A program made the translations under genes and the position numbers. Below, piece by piece: positions 27,507-36,567 of a stretch of 64,000 nucleotides of DNA. The notes beneath the pieces were generated by a model that was given only the letters and a program-made list of their open reading frames with translations, was not told where the DNA came from and made no database searches. Within the stretch, counting starts at the first letter, position 1; every line of letters begins with the position of its first letter. Source of the stretch: Halobellus sp. LT62 (GTDB lineage Archaea > Halobacteriota > Halobacteria > Halobacteriales > Haloferacaceae); assembly GCF_037031285.1 (NCBI RefSeq), contig NZ_JAYEZO010000002.1, positions 620,001-684,000 of the forward strand. The letters are read 5' to 3'.

Positions 27507-27869
27507 GTGGCTCCGGTGAGGTTCAAACGCCTCGGTACGGGGTTCGTTCGGTACAATTGTCGGAGCTGTCGAGACGGATGTGTCGCCCAGCGTAAACAAT
27601 CCCGCGCGCGCTATCGGGAATGCAAAACCTGCCATTCGGTCCCCGTTCCTGATCGAGGTGATCCCGTCGATCAGCTCCATCCCGCGCTCGTCTGGGCAGC
27701 CCATTCACTGCTCTATGATTTCGACCTTCCACCGCAAGCGGCGGAGCGGCCCCTTCCCACGGGGGCCCGGAGCCGCGCAAGCCGCCGACCGGCGGGAGGC
27801 GGCAAACGAGCGGCTGGGCGGCACGGTGCGGACTCCACTGACCAAACTGAGCTTCCCTCGCGTGGATGA
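27507..27869 (+). CDS. Possible zinc-ribbon protein preceding rep
   Basis: 120 codons from a GTG at 27507, ending TGA at 27867-27869 in an ATGA overlap with the rep start. The N-terminus carries two CxxC pairs (NCRSC and ECKTC, about 25 residues apart), a zinc-ribbon pattern; the C-terminal half is basic and low-complexity. No good ribosome-binding site. An overlapping minus-strand frame (27261-27704) contains tRNA antisense and is not convincing. The stop-start overlap and cysteine pattern are the only support. It covers the otherwise gene-free start of the provirus. Confidence 0.33.
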   Translation: MAPVRFKRLGTGFVRYNCRSCRDGCVAQRKQSRARYRECKTCHSVPVPDRGDPVDQLHPALVWAAHSLLYDFDLPPQAAERPLPTGARSRASRRPAGGGKRAAGRHGADSTDQTELPSRG

Positions 27870-29917
27870 GCGCGGGGGCCTCGACTTCGGGTGAATGTAA
27901 CACATCACCCTTACGTGAGTACCTTCTTCGCGAACTCGAAGAGGAAGGACTCCTTGGTCGAGGCCAACTGCTCGACGGATCATATACTGAACGCGATCGC
28001 GACCGTGCGCGACTTCTACAGCTCGTCGCTGAACACCCTGAGGGAATCCTCCGCTCTAAACTCGTCCACGTAGGTCTGTACGGACTCAGACTCTACGGCA
28101 AAGATCCGTGGCGTAACACAGTCGGATTCGCCGATCTCGACTGGAACACCGCTGAGGAGCGCCACGATGCCGCCCTCGATCGCATTGCTGAACGTAAATT
28201 AGCTGAGGAGCAGCTTGACGGGAGCAATTCCGAATACCAATTTGCATACCGATTCACGAAAGCCGCTGAAACTGCCGGATTCGTACAGCTCGAAAGCGGC
28301 GGCTCCTCGACCCGGGTCATCCCAACCCTGCGGCTTCTTGACTTGATTTCATCAGGCATTAGTGAAACAGAGACCCCCAACGACGGCACGCTTTCAGACC
28401 GCCATTTCGTCCGTCGCGTCCTCTCCTCGGTCGAATCCCATCTTTCAGATGCTCAGAAATCGGCTGCCGCTGAGGGTCTGCTTCGTTACATTCGGCGTAT
28501 CGACGATTTCAGACTGGCCTTCGATGTCCACGTTCGTTCTCGGAAGGGTACCGAAACGCGTCGGATGACCAAACAGTACAAGACGCGCTTCAATTCCGAA
28601 GATCGCCACGGGCGCTCTTTCGCACGGCTACAGGATGCGCTTGACGCGCGCGCCGAACCGGGAGCGACTGCGGCATTTTCAACGCTAACGACCGATCCGA
28701 AGCAGCACGACTCACTGCTCGATTCCATACAAAATATCAATCCGAACTTTCACCGGCTCCGGCAGTACTTTTCAGCTGATCCCTCGACGAAGGCCGACAC
28801 TCGCGAAATGGGTGTCACTGGCTGGCGTCCGGATCTTGACGGCAAGGTGACTGGCCGCCCTCGGCAGACGCTCGACTACGTGAAGGTCCTCGAATACGCG
28901 TCGGGTGGCCTTCCTCACCTCCACACGCTGCATTTCAACCCGCCACGTCGCGAGAGCGATGGAATGCCGTGGCTGATCGACAAAGGAGAGCTGTCTCAGA
29001 AGTGGTCAGACTATGGGCAGGGCTCGATCGTCGACGTGCGTCCGCTGGTCTACCGCGACGACCTCCGCCCAGCTGGTGATCCTGACAACCCCGATGACAA
29101 CGGTATACTCGACCTCGTACCGTTTACTGGCTCCTCGCTCGACGAAGAGGGAGCGTGGCAGGTTGTCCACGAGTTCACAGAGGAGACGATCCTCAACTGG
29201 TACCGACGAGAACACGATCTCGACGGCGTGCGGTTCAACTCCGCTGATGGTTGGGTCGACTGGTACCGCTACGGGGATAACGATCTCTCTCGCGAAGAGG
29301 CTGCGGAACGAGCTGGTCAACACGATCTCGTCGATATGGAAGGTGACGATGAGATCATCTTTCAGAAAACCGCCGGTTCCTACCTTGGAAAGTACTTGAG
29401 TGCAACCTACGGTGCGCTCGCTGACGTCGCTGAATCCTTTGATGATCGAGAAACGCTCACCTCTGGAGAGGATGATTCGAAAGAAGCCGTCTGGAAACTG
29501 GCGCTCTACTGGGCCACAGATAAACAATTCTGGTCGACGTCGCGCGGAATCGAGAAATCGATCGATCCGGAACCACCGGAAATCGAAGGTGAGGCTCGCG
29601 AAGCTGCTGAATGGGCCTCTCAGGATACAGTAATCGAGCTATCGCGGGAGTATGCTGAAACGTGGGTTCACGAGCCAGATCTGGATGATCTCCTCGAATC
29701 CGGGCGTGCCCAAGCGACGCTTCGAGAACTCTCTACAGATTACTGGGTATCGATTGACTACCTCGGCGCGTATGCCTACTGGGATATGCCAGCTTCGACC
29801 TCACAGGCTGCTTCTCTCGAAGTTTTAGAGGACAATATGCACGACCCTGATGAAACCTTGGTTTCGATTGAAACTGATCGACCGCCACCAATTGTGGAGA
29901 TTTGGGGAGAGTCTTAG
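27866..29917 (+). CDS. Rolling-circle replication initiation protein (HUH endonuclease)
   Basis: 683 aa. The three RCR motifs occur in order: motif 1 FSTLTTDP (271-278), motif 2 HLHTLHF (351-357) with the HUH pair H351/H353, and motif 3 YLGKYL (506-511) with nucleophile Y506 and K509. The N-terminal about 250 residues are helical and unassigned; the C-terminus (about 520-683) is acidic. It would nick the viral origin and initiate rolling-circle replication. Its gene is first in the provirus after attL. The next genes, hamB-hamA, are convergent. Confidence 0.85.
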   Translation: MSAGASTSGECNTSPLREYLLRELEEEGLLGRGQLLDGSYTERDRDRARLLQLVAEHPEGILRSKLVHVGLYGLRLYGKDPWRNTVGFADLDWNTAEERHDAALDRIAERKLAEEQLDGSNSEYQFAYRFTKAAETAGFVQLESGGSSTRVIPTLRLLDLISSGISETETPNDGTLSDRHFVRRVLSSVESHLSDAQKSAAAEGLLRYIRRIDDFRLAFDVHVRSRKGTETRRMTKQYKTRFNSEDRHGRSFARLQDALDARAEPGATAAFSTLTTDPKQHDSLLDSIQNINPNFHRLRQYFSADPSTKADTREMGVTGWRPDLDGKVTGRPRQTLDYVKVLEYASGGLPHLHTLHFNPPRRESDGMPWLIDKGELSQKWSDYGQGSIVDVRPLVYRDDLRPAGDPDNPDDNGILDLVPFTGSSLDEEGAWQVVHEFTEETILNWYRREHDLDGVRFNSADGWVDWYRYGDNDLSREEAAERAGQHDLVDMEGDDEIIFQKTAGSYLGKYLSATYGALADVAESFDDRETLTSGEDDSKEAVWKLALYWATDKQFWSTSRGIEKSIDPEPPEIEGEAREAAEWASQDTVIELSREYAETWVHEPDLDDLLESGRAQATLRELSTDYWVSIDYLGAYAYWDMPASTSQAASLEVLEDNMHDPDETLVSIETDRPPPIVEIWGES

Positions 29918-30009
29918 GCTGCGTTAGATACTCTGGCTAGGCTGGTCACTGGTTAGACTCTCAATCTTTCCTACGTCTCCGTTTCAATACTCGAAAACGA
30001 CGATTGAAT

Positions 30010-30032
30010 GTTAGGACTGCTTTCAGCCTAAC
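30010..30032. terminator. Convergent-gene hairpin between rep and hamB
   Basis: GTTAGG (30010-30015) pairs with CCTAAC (30027-30032) around an 11-nt loop. It lies in the 132-bp gap between convergent rep and hamB, followed on the plus strand by AT-rich TGTATTGTTTATAGG. A bidirectional terminator role is plausible but the stem is short. Confidence 0.35.
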
Positions 30033-30049
30033 GATGATCACTGTATTGT

Positions 30050-32647
30050 TTATAGGATATCCTGTTTCTCAAGATGCTTTTTATGAAATGACGGCACAAA
30101 GTTTGGATTAGACCTAAGAAAGTCTTGAGGCTCCTCAACATCCAGTGGAATTTGGAGGTCAACTGCCACTGATCGATCGACCCCTGCGGACATTAATTTA
30201 AGCTCTGCAATATTCATAGATCCCATCTCAAGCATACTATCCAGTTGGAGCATCCAGCTTGGTGTTTCGTCTTCCTTTATATCTTCCAAAATAGTAATTA
30301 AAATCCCGAAGTACTTCACCAATCTAAAGCAAATATCTTGATCTACTATACTCATTGTTTCTCGAATAGATCGGTCTATGGATTCATCATCCGGAGTTGA
30401 TTTATGATTACGTCTGCTTTCGATCAGATCTCCATAAGAGCTACCCTCAAGCCATTGAGTTGCATTGACGACTATTGGTTCTAGTACTGGACATTCTGTT
30501 TCAATATTTTCTGGTGTTATATCATACTCTTTATCCCTTGAGAATTTGAACACCCGATTCAGATTCCTTGTAACACTTAGCAAGTTGGAATATAGATTCT
30601 GGTAGCGGTTTTCAATAATCCAATCTCCTACATTATTATCAACCAAGTGATATAGTTGATCAAGTTTTACTGGATCAACAGTTGGATTCTTTCTTAGATA
30701 CTTGTTAGGGAGGTTGACTTCTTCCAGTACCTCCTCAAGTGATGATTGGATTTTCTTAATGTTCTCATCTTGCATACCTTTATTCTCTAAGAAAGACCTC
30801 ACAGATTTGTCCTCTTTGAGATATCTTCCCCGCAAGAGAATGGCTGTGTACTTGACCCCAATGTCTTCGACCGAAGTCAGATCTTTTGATTCAATTGCTG
30901 AAATTAACTCTTCTACCTTGCTAACTGCTTGATTTGTGGCTGGTTCAACTTCTTTTTCACCAGCTCCAGACAGCTTTTCATCTGCCCATTCATCATTTTG
31001 CGTTTCGATGCAGTAAATGGCCCCGTAGAGTTTGGTATCGACTCTACCAACTCGCCCAATTAGGTTATTGAACTCGAAATCCGATAGATCTTCACTCCCT
31101 TTCTTAGCTCCGACCAAAAAGATCTTTTCAGCGGGAAGGTTCACACCCTGCATCAATGTTGGTGTAGTAACAATTGTATGTAGATCTCCTGTCTCGCTGT
31201 AGATCTCCTCGATTTCTTCACGGGCAAACTTGGGAACATTTCCGTGATGAAATGCAACTCCCCTCTCAAGACATTCGATTAACGAATAGTCCTTGTGAAT
31301 CGCTTTGGTTAAGAAAGATTTCAGCTCTTCTAAATCCGGAGATAGTGGTTGCTTTTCCTTCGAATTCGCTATACGCTTTGCACGCTTTTCAGCGTAGTTC
31401 TTCTTTCCAGAATATACCAATGTTTTGCTGTTCTTGGCGAATTCCTCAAGAATCGTTGGAAGTGATTCTGTCTTATTTGTATCCACCTGGGTATAACTCA
31501 GATCTTCTGGTTCTGGAATATCAATTCGACGAATTTCACCAGAAGGTGAGTGAACTTTCGCAGAAATGTCTGTATTGCGTCCAGGCCTAAACTGAAGACT
31601 AACTTTCAGTTGCAATACTGGTGTGAATGCGCTCTGAACTTCTGCCACCTCGTTATTCGTGAGCGCTTCTAATGTTTCTCCTGGGTTATCTAGATAAGGA
31701 CCAGCAGCGACAATCTGGGAATCTGGATAATACTGATTCAACAGTTCGACTACTCCCTCGAATAGCACTCCTCGCTCATCGTCCTCTATGTTTTGTACTT
31801 CGTCGAAAAAGACTAAATCTGGCTCAATTTCAGTACGGATATCTGGATCCACGATTCTCCGGCACCTCTCTGGTGTCACGACAAGGAATAGATCTTTTTC
31901 AATATCTTCCGTAGCATTTTCATCGGTTTGATCAAAGTACATTCCCGGTCTAACTGTCACCCCCTCTAACTGGGAAAGATCTCGACTGACTTCGGAAATT
32001 AATGCTCTCGTTGGAACTACATAGATCGCTTGGAATTGTTCTTCTTCACTAACTTTTTTCTCAATATATTGCTGTAGAATAAACGACTTACCAGAGGACG
32101 TTGGGCCAGAAATCGCAACATTACGACCTGCAATCAAATGCTTATATATATCATTTTGAAATTTTGAAAGGATAGGTCCTGATTCAAGTTCATACTCATC
32201 TCGCGTACTCACTAACTCTGCACCGAGAACAGAGTCAACTGACCTAACAAGTTGTTGTTCAAAAGTAAGCTCAGTTTCTGTAGCATCTATGTTATTGAAT
32301 GCGGGTAAGTTACCTAACCTTGCTAATATTATATACAGATACCTTCTATATGCCTCCTCTTGAGCCTCATTGACGTCATTTTTTGTTGATCGAATATAAC
32401 TCAGAACACCAAAAGCAAGTGCCTTTCTCCGGTGGTCCTCGTTTCCGCTAGAAGCTAATACTGAAGCGATCCAAGCGCATTTATTCACTTCTTCTTCGTC
32501 AACAGATCTAACTGGAGTTTCAGCAAATTCATCCAGCCCAAATCCGTGACTACGTACGTCCAGATCATCTCGTACCAGCTCGACAACTAGCTCATCTAGA
32601 CACTGATTAAAGAAATCTAATTGAGCAGCAGCCTCATACGTTGACAT
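30050..32647 (-). CDS. hamB: HamB, superfamily 2 helicase of a Hachiman defence system
   Basis: 865-aa Ski2-like SF2 helicase. Motif I GPTSSGKS (181-188), Ia PTRAL (212-216), II DEVQ (282-285), the AFHHGN segment (465-470), V TTPTLMQGVNLP (494-505), VI GRVGR (531-535), and about 330 further C-terminal residues. In Hachiman, HamB holds the HamA nuclease in check and releases it on sensing aberrant DNA. Its ATG overlaps the hamA stop (TAATG), with GGAGGT just upstream inside hamA. DNA is strikingly AT-rich compared with the chromosome and the viral core, so the pair was acquired separately. Confidence 0.85.
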   Translation of the reverse strand: MSTYEAAAQLDFFNQCLDELVVELVRDDLDVRSHGFGLDEFAETPVRSVDEEEVNKCAWIASVLASSGNEDHRRKALAFGVLSYIRSTKNDVNEAQEEAYRRYLYIILARLGNLPAFNNIDATETELTFEQQLVRSVDSVLGAELVSTRDEYELESGPILSKFQNDIYKHLIAGRNVAISGPTSSGKSFILQQYIEKKVSEEEQFQAIYVVPTRALISEVSRDLSQLEGVTVRPGMYFDQTDENATEDIEKDLFLVVTPERCRRIVDPDIRTEIEPDLVFFDEVQNIEDDERGVLFEGVVELLNQYYPDSQIVAAGPYLDNPGETLEALTNNEVAEVQSAFTPVLQLKVSLQFRPGRNTDISAKVHSPSGEIRRIDIPEPEDLSYTQVDTNKTESLPTILEEFAKNSKTLVYSGKKNYAEKRAKRIANSKEKQPLSPDLEELKSFLTKAIHKDYSLIECLERGVAFHHGNVPKFAREEIEEIYSETGDLHTIVTTPTLMQGVNLPAEKIFLVGAKKGSEDLSDFEFNNLIGRVGRVDTKLYGAIYCIETQNDEWADEKLSGAGEKEVEPATNQAVSKVEELISAIESKDLTSVEDIGVKYTAILLRGRYLKEDKSVRSFLENKGMQDENIKKIQSSLEEVLEEVNLPNKYLRKNPTVDPVKLDQLYHLVDNNVGDWIIENRYQNLYSNLLSVTRNLNRVFKFSRDKEYDITPENIETECPVLEPIVVNATQWLEGSSYGDLIESRRNHKSTPDDESIDRSIRETMSIVDQDICFRLVKYFGILITILEDIKEDETPSWMLQLDSMLEMGSMNIAELKLMSAGVDRSVAVDLQIPLDVEEPQDFLRSNPNFVPSFHKKHLEKQDIL

Positions 32648-33561
32648 TAGTTACCTCCTGGACTATTGAACACAGCATTTTGCCATTCAGATTTGAAATT
32701 AGTCGTGTCCTCTATAGGGAACAAAAAGAAAATCATCCAATATTTCTGCATTTCCGGATGTTCTTCCTCAATTTTTTCTTTCACATATGCTTTTAGATCA
32801 GAATCAGAAACACGGGTAGCGATGCGTTCTATCAACTCCTCCTCATCATCACACTCCATTTGAAATTCCGCCAAATTATCATCTTCATATCCAATAAATA
32901 CCGGATGTATTTCCCGATGTTGTGTAGTCTCTGGTGAAAGTGTTTCTGCTATCCGCCGTACTTCTTCTTCATTCAAATCCTCACTTAGAGTCCTTGAAGC
33001 AACGTCAAGTTCGAATCCCTTCTTACTGTGTCCTTCAGGGCCGTGAAACCGTTCCGTATCCTCAATTGCTTCTGTAATCGCTGTAGACCGTTGTGTCTTG
33101 AACTTTGCCTCACCAAATGCGAGGGCGTCTTTTCCTCGAAATTCCCCAAAAAATAGTCCATCTGATCCCTTGACTGCTTGTACCGGATCTTGTTTTAATG
33201 AGACTTTGTGGCAGACCATAGGCATATTCAATATTGCATCGACCAGTACGAACAGAATTAATTCACCGACGATTCCGACATTGTCATCATCTTCTTTTTC
33301 GCTTATGAACTCAGGAGCATCCCACCCTGGCCAGTCTCTATCATCCCTTTCTGATTGTGAGAATACGAACCGAGGCAGTTGATTTCTTAAGAATTGGATG
33401 AATCCACTTTGGTTCAAAGTACCAGCTGATGGCTTGATACAATATGAATCAACTTTCAGCGTGCCACCCTCCCAAGATTCAACTTCATAAATATATTTCA
33501 GAAGTTCACTGTCGTCAATCACCGTGTGTCTCGACCATGAAAATTCAATTGCTTCGGACAT
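32647..33561 (-). CDS. hamA: HamA, DUF1837 PD-(D/E)xK nuclease of a Hachiman defence system
   Basis: 304 aa. DUF1837 hallmarks: a GEL motif (E100), KGSDG (131-135, with D134) and GEAK (150-153, E151/K153), giving the E-D-ExK arrangement of a PD-(D/E)xK nuclease. In described Hachiman systems HamA degrades DNA when freed from HamB, causing abortive infection. All putative catalytic residues are present, so it should be active. It is first in a two-gene operon with hamB (1-nt overlap), divergent from the viral structural operon, AT-rich, with a GGAGG just upstream of the ATG. Confidence 0.85.
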   Translation of the reverse strand: MSEAIEFSWSRHTVIDDSELLKYIYEVESWEGGTLKVDSYCIKPSAGTLNQSGFIQFLRNQLPRFVFSQSERDDRDWPGWDAPEFISEKEDDDNVGIVGELILFVLVDAILNMPMVCHKVSLKQDPVQAVKGSDGLFFGEFRGKDALAFGEAKFKTQRSTAITEAIEDTERFHGPEGHSKKGFELDVASRTLSEDLNEEEVRRIAETLSPETTQHREIHPVFIGYEDDNLAEFQMECDDEEELIERIATRVSDSDLKAYVKEKIEEEHPEMQKYWMIFFLFPIEDTTNFKSEWQNAVFNSPGGN

Positions 33562-33676
33562 ATGTGAGAATACTTGACGGGATGATACCTCCGAACACGT
33601 CCACCCTAATAATGTTTTTTCACAAACTGGTTTGCTGCGAATGAGTCTCCATTACTTTCTACCTAAATACAGAATG

Positions 33677-33752
33677 GCTTTTATGAAATCTTATCACTTT
33701 CACCCGGCTGTCGGCGCTGCTACCTTCGAAGGTCCTCTATCTGTATTTGCAG
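33677..33752 (+). promoter_or_regulatory. Promoter and palindrome of the viral structural operon
   Basis: TATA-like TTTATG (33679-33684) predicts a start near 33707. A perfect 12-bp palindrome, ACCTTCGAAGGT (33722-33733), lies in the short leader just before the first structural gene at 33753. It may be an operator for the provirus repressors; no second copy was noticed in the window. Confidence 0.4.
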
Positions 33753-34124
33753 ATGTCGACTGAAACCCCAAGTTTCGACGAAATGGAAGTCGTCGACGCA
33801 CCGAACCAATCCGGTGACGACGACGCAGAATGGATCGAACTTGACGCAGGCGAGTCCGTCGTGGGCGAGCTGCGCAAGCGTCAAGAATCGCAGAAATATC
33901 CCAACGATGTCCTCGAAATCGCGCGCGGCCTCGGCGACGTCGTGGTGATGTTCTCGAACAACCAGATCGACCGCACACTCGACTCCCTCGCCGACAAACA
34001 CGGTTCCGCTGAGGGGCTTGTCCTTGGGTTCAAGAAAACCGAAGAGATCCGGACGTTCACGCCTGACGGAGCTGACGAAGAGGTCGAGTTCAACATTTGG
34101 GAAGTCCGGCAGATGAGCGGGTGA
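33753..34124 (+). CDS. Small acidic provirus protein, unknown
   Basis: 123 aa from ATG 33753 (MSTETPSFDEMEVVDAP); the TTG at 33747 is an unlikely alternative. Soluble and very acidic, with central WIELDAGESVVGELRKRQ and ending EVEFNIWEVRQMSG. Its place directly before the VP3-like gene matches small conserved ORFs of pleolipovirus genomes (from memory). The beta-rich domain may bind nucleic acid, but no motif proves it. First gene of the structural operon. Confidence 0.72.
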   Translation: MSTETPSFDEMEVVDAPNQSGDDDAEWIELDAGESVVGELRKRQESQKYPNDVLEIARGLGDVVVMFSNNQIDRTLDSLADKHGSAEGLVLGFKKTEEIRTFTPDGADEEVEFNIWEVRQMSG

Positions 34125-34130
34125 TCTCTG

Positions 34131-34544
34131 ATGACATCCAGATCATCCTACAGCTCGTCGTTCTCCGGTGCGATCTCGGAGTACGCGAACCTCCGAACGC
34201 TCCCGGCGATCTTCTCCGTCGCGTTCGTCGCCACCTCGCTGTATCAGTTCGGCGGCGTCACGGAGATCACACTCGTCTGGCTCTCGAACTACTCGCTCAC
34301 GGCTGAACACGCTGCCCTCGCGGGCATCGCCGTGTACGCTGCCGCGTTTATGTCCTCGGAGACGAAGCGCTTCGAGCACTACGAAACGTGGGAGCAGGTG
34401 AGCCTCGGCCTCGTGCCAGTTCTCACCCTCGGCTACCAGTACACCTCACAGATTCCCGATCTCCTGAACTCGATCGGTGATCCGCTCGGCGCACAGCTCG
34501 CGTTCTTCGCGACCCTGTTCGGCTGGTTCGTAGCCGTTCGCTGA
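34131..34544 (+). CDS. VP3-like internal membrane protein of a pleolipovirus
   Basis: 137 aa, four hydrophobic helices (about 22-42, 61-80, 90-108, 118-136) after a Ser-rich N-terminus. Size, topology and position two genes before a signal-peptide spike match the VP3-like internal membrane protein that lines the pleolipovirus vesicle. Six bp after the preceding stop; same operon. Confidence 0.78.
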   Translation: MTSRSSYSSSFSGAISEYANLRTLPAIFSVAFVATSLYQFGGVTEITLVWLSNYSLTAEHAALAGIAVYAAAFMSSETKRFEHYETWEQVSLGLVPVLTLGYQYTSQIPDLLNSIGDPLGAQLAFFATLFGWFVAVR

Positions 34545-34554
34545 GGTTCCTCTA

Positions 34555-34659
34555 ATGTCACACGTTTTTCACGAGATTGACCGGCTAGTGGTACTGTCCG
34601 CAGCGGCTGCGACTGCGTTCGCAGCTGTCTCGAAACTCGTCACAGAGGGCGGTCTATGA
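34555..34659 (+). CDS. 34-residue provirus peptide with one hydrophobic helix
   Basis: Begins MSHVFHEIDRLVVLS and contains an Ala-rich hydrophobic stretch. Its TGA lies in an ATGA overlap with the next start at 34656, and it starts 10 bp after the VP3-like gene. Tight packing in the structural operon supports translation. No homologue recognised. Confidence 0.55.
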   Translation: MSHVFHEIDRLVVLSAAAATAFAAVSKLVTEGGL

Positions 34660-34895
34660 GCCGCGCATCTGCGGCTGTCTCGGTCGTCCTCGGCGCTGGC
34701 TTCTCGACGCTCGCCGCTGTCATCACTGATCTCACGGTCTACGATGGCTCCGGAACGCTGATCGTCTCCGTTCCGCTGGCGCTCGGTATGATTTATGCTG
34801 TCGACGAGCTCGTTCGTCACCGCGACGGCGACGAGCTGCCCGACGGCCTCACCGATCAAGAGATCCGCGACCTTGGTGGTGATCCCGATGCGTAA
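34656..34895 (+). CDS. Small two-helix membrane protein of the provirus
   Basis: 79 aa. Two hydrophobic segments (about 5-25 and 34-50) and a charged tail (RHRDGDELPDGLTDQEIRD). The start overlaps the preceding stop (ATGA) and the end overlaps the spike start by 8 bp, so translation is coupled through the set. It may be an additional virion membrane component (inference). Confidence 0.65.
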   Translation: MSRASAAVSVVLGAGFSTLAAVITDLTVYDGSGTLIVSVPLALGMIYAVDELVRHRDGDELPDGLTDQEIRDLGGDPDA

Positions 34896-36363
34896 GCGCA
34901 TCTTCGCGATCTTCGCCGCGTTCCTCGTGGTCTCCTCGGGAATTGCCGCGCCTGCTGCTGCTACAACTGAACAGGAGGCTGGCGAAGCCGCCTGCGGTGG
35001 CCTCGACTACCTCCTCGGCGTTACCTTCGCCAACACCCTCACCGGCTCTGACTACAGCGTCTGCCAGTCTCCGAATGATGAAATCGAGGAGATGAAAGAG
35101 TCGGACGGAAATCAGACCAAGTTAGATATTTACGAATCGGTCGTAGCTCAGCAGGAAAATTCAGACCACTACATCACTTCGACAAATAATCACCTCGAAG
35201 ACTCTGAATCTGTCGCATGGATGAAGATGCAGGTGGCTGTTGCTGAGGCGTATAAGAATGGATCTTCCGAGTCTGTCGCAAGGGTAAAGGCAAAGGAAGC
35301 AATTGACGACTATTATTCTGTCCGCCAAGAGAATCTAGTTAGACAATGGAACACTCATTTAGCAAATATTGAGTATCTACATGAAACTGCTGAAAATGAG
35401 TCTGCTGTTCCTAATGATTTCATTAGGAATTACTACCCCGGTGATGACCGTGTATACTTGCCTGACTTCTACAATAATTCTGTAACAACGCTGGACGGAA
35501 CTGAGGTTAATGCTACTGAATTCCGTCTTGAATACCCTGATGAAACTACTAAGGGTGCGTGGGTTCCAACTGGAGCCTCGGGTATAACTCAAGGCGATTT
35601 CGGAGATCCATATACTGAATTTGATATGGTTCTTTGGGTTGAACCCCCAACTGAATCGTATGAGCATAAAGAAGCATTTGCTCCGTGGGATTATATCGGC
35701 GCTTGGAATGAAATAGAGACCAATTCGGAATCTCTCCGTGACGAGTCAGAAACGTTCGTCAATGCGACGTATTCAGACTTCGAGAGCGGCGAGATCAACG
35801 CCTCAGACGTGATCTCGGCGAACACCGCGATGTTCGAGTACGGAACTGAGTACGACTCGAACGATTCGCTGTACAATACCGTCGGTGCGCTCTCTCTGAT
35901 GGGGTTCGACACGCCCAATATGTCGTCGTCAGGGACGATGGATGTCGCCTACAACGGCAGCTCCTACACCGGCATTGTGCTCGCCCACGAAGCTCCGAAC
36001 GGCTCGTGGAACACCAACACCACCTATGATTCCGCGAACATCGAGGGTCCGGTGTTTATGGCGACTGTCGAAGGTAAAAAGATCGACTTCGCAGAAGGCG
36101 AGAATTTCACAATCGAACAGATGCGTAACCGCGATGGTCAGAACACCACGACTGTCGACACCACCAAGTACGTCTACAAGACGTCGAACACGTCTGAACT
36201 GCTGGAAATGCAGCAGCAGCTAACCGATCTCCGTGCAGAGATCGAAGCCCGCGAACCTGACGGCGGCGGTGGCTCTGATGGCTCTGGTCTCGGTCAGAAC
36301 ACCATCATCGCCGTCGCTGCACTCGCTGGGGCAGCCCTGCTGCTCGGGAGGGGCAACCAGTAG
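34888..36363 (+). CDS. VP4-like spike glycoprotein of a pleolipovirus
   Basis: 491 aa from ATG 34888. Sec signal peptide (MRKRIFAIFAAFLVVSSGIA, cleavage after AAPAAA), a large ectodomain with many N-x-S/T sites, a coiled coil (ELLEMQQQLTDLRAEIEARE, near 440-460), a Gly/Ser linker, and a C-terminal TM anchor (TIIAVAALAGAALLL). This is the layout of pleolipovirus spikes that bind cells and fuse membranes. Base composition changes sharply within the gene: about 35090-35740 is AT-rich while both ends are GC-rich, suggesting exchange of the receptor-binding part. Confidence 0.8.
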   Translation: MRKRIFAIFAAFLVVSSGIAAPAAATTEQEAGEAACGGLDYLLGVTFANTLTGSDYSVCQSPNDEIEEMKESDGNQTKLDIYESVVAQQENSDHYITSTNNHLEDSESVAWMKMQVAVAEAYKNGSSESVARVKAKEAIDDYYSVRQENLVRQWNTHLANIEYLHETAENESAVPNDFIRNYYPGDDRVYLPDFYNNSVTTLDGTEVNATEFRLEYPDETTKGAWVPTGASGITQGDFGDPYTEFDMVLWVEPPTESYEHKEAFAPWDYIGAWNEIETNSESLRDESETFVNATYSDFESGEINASDVISANTAMFEYGTEYDSNDSLYNTVGALSLMGFDTPNMSSSGTMDVAYNGSSYTGIVLAHEAPNGSWNTNTTYDSANIEGPVFMATVEGKKIDFAEGENFTIEQMRNRDGQNTTTVDTTKYVYKTSNTSELLEMQQQLTDLRAEIEAREPDGGGGSDGSGLGQNTIIAVAALAGAALLLGRGNQ

Positions 36364-36364
36364 A

Positions 36365-36535
36365 ATGTACTGGCTCCTGACTTCACTCCTACCAATCAGG
36401 CAGATCGCCGCGATCGCGCTGATCGTCCTCGGCCTCGAAGCCGCTGGCGTCGACGTGATCGCGACCGGCCTCGATCTCCTCGGCGATGCCCTCGGCATCC
36501 CGAGCTGGTCGTGGTCCGCGATCTTCCCGTGGTAG
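36365..36535 (+). CDS. Small hydrophobic provirus protein
   Basis: 56 aa starting MYWLLTSLLPIRQIAAIALI and ending SWSWSAIFPW, one or two membrane helices. It begins one base after the spike stop, which supports translation. Unknown function; probably a virion or lysis-like membrane peptide (inference). Confidence 0.6.
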   Translation: MYWLLTSLLPIRQIAAIALIVLGLEAAGVDVIATGLDLLGDALGIPSWSWSAIFPW

Positions 36536-36567
36536 TGAACTAACTTCTTACCCCTACCCACTTCGAC

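Noticed and set aside
27261-27704. Minus-strand ORF ending in GFEPRTSRLS
   Set aside because: That C-terminus is the usual antisense translation of a tRNA gene; not a real protein.
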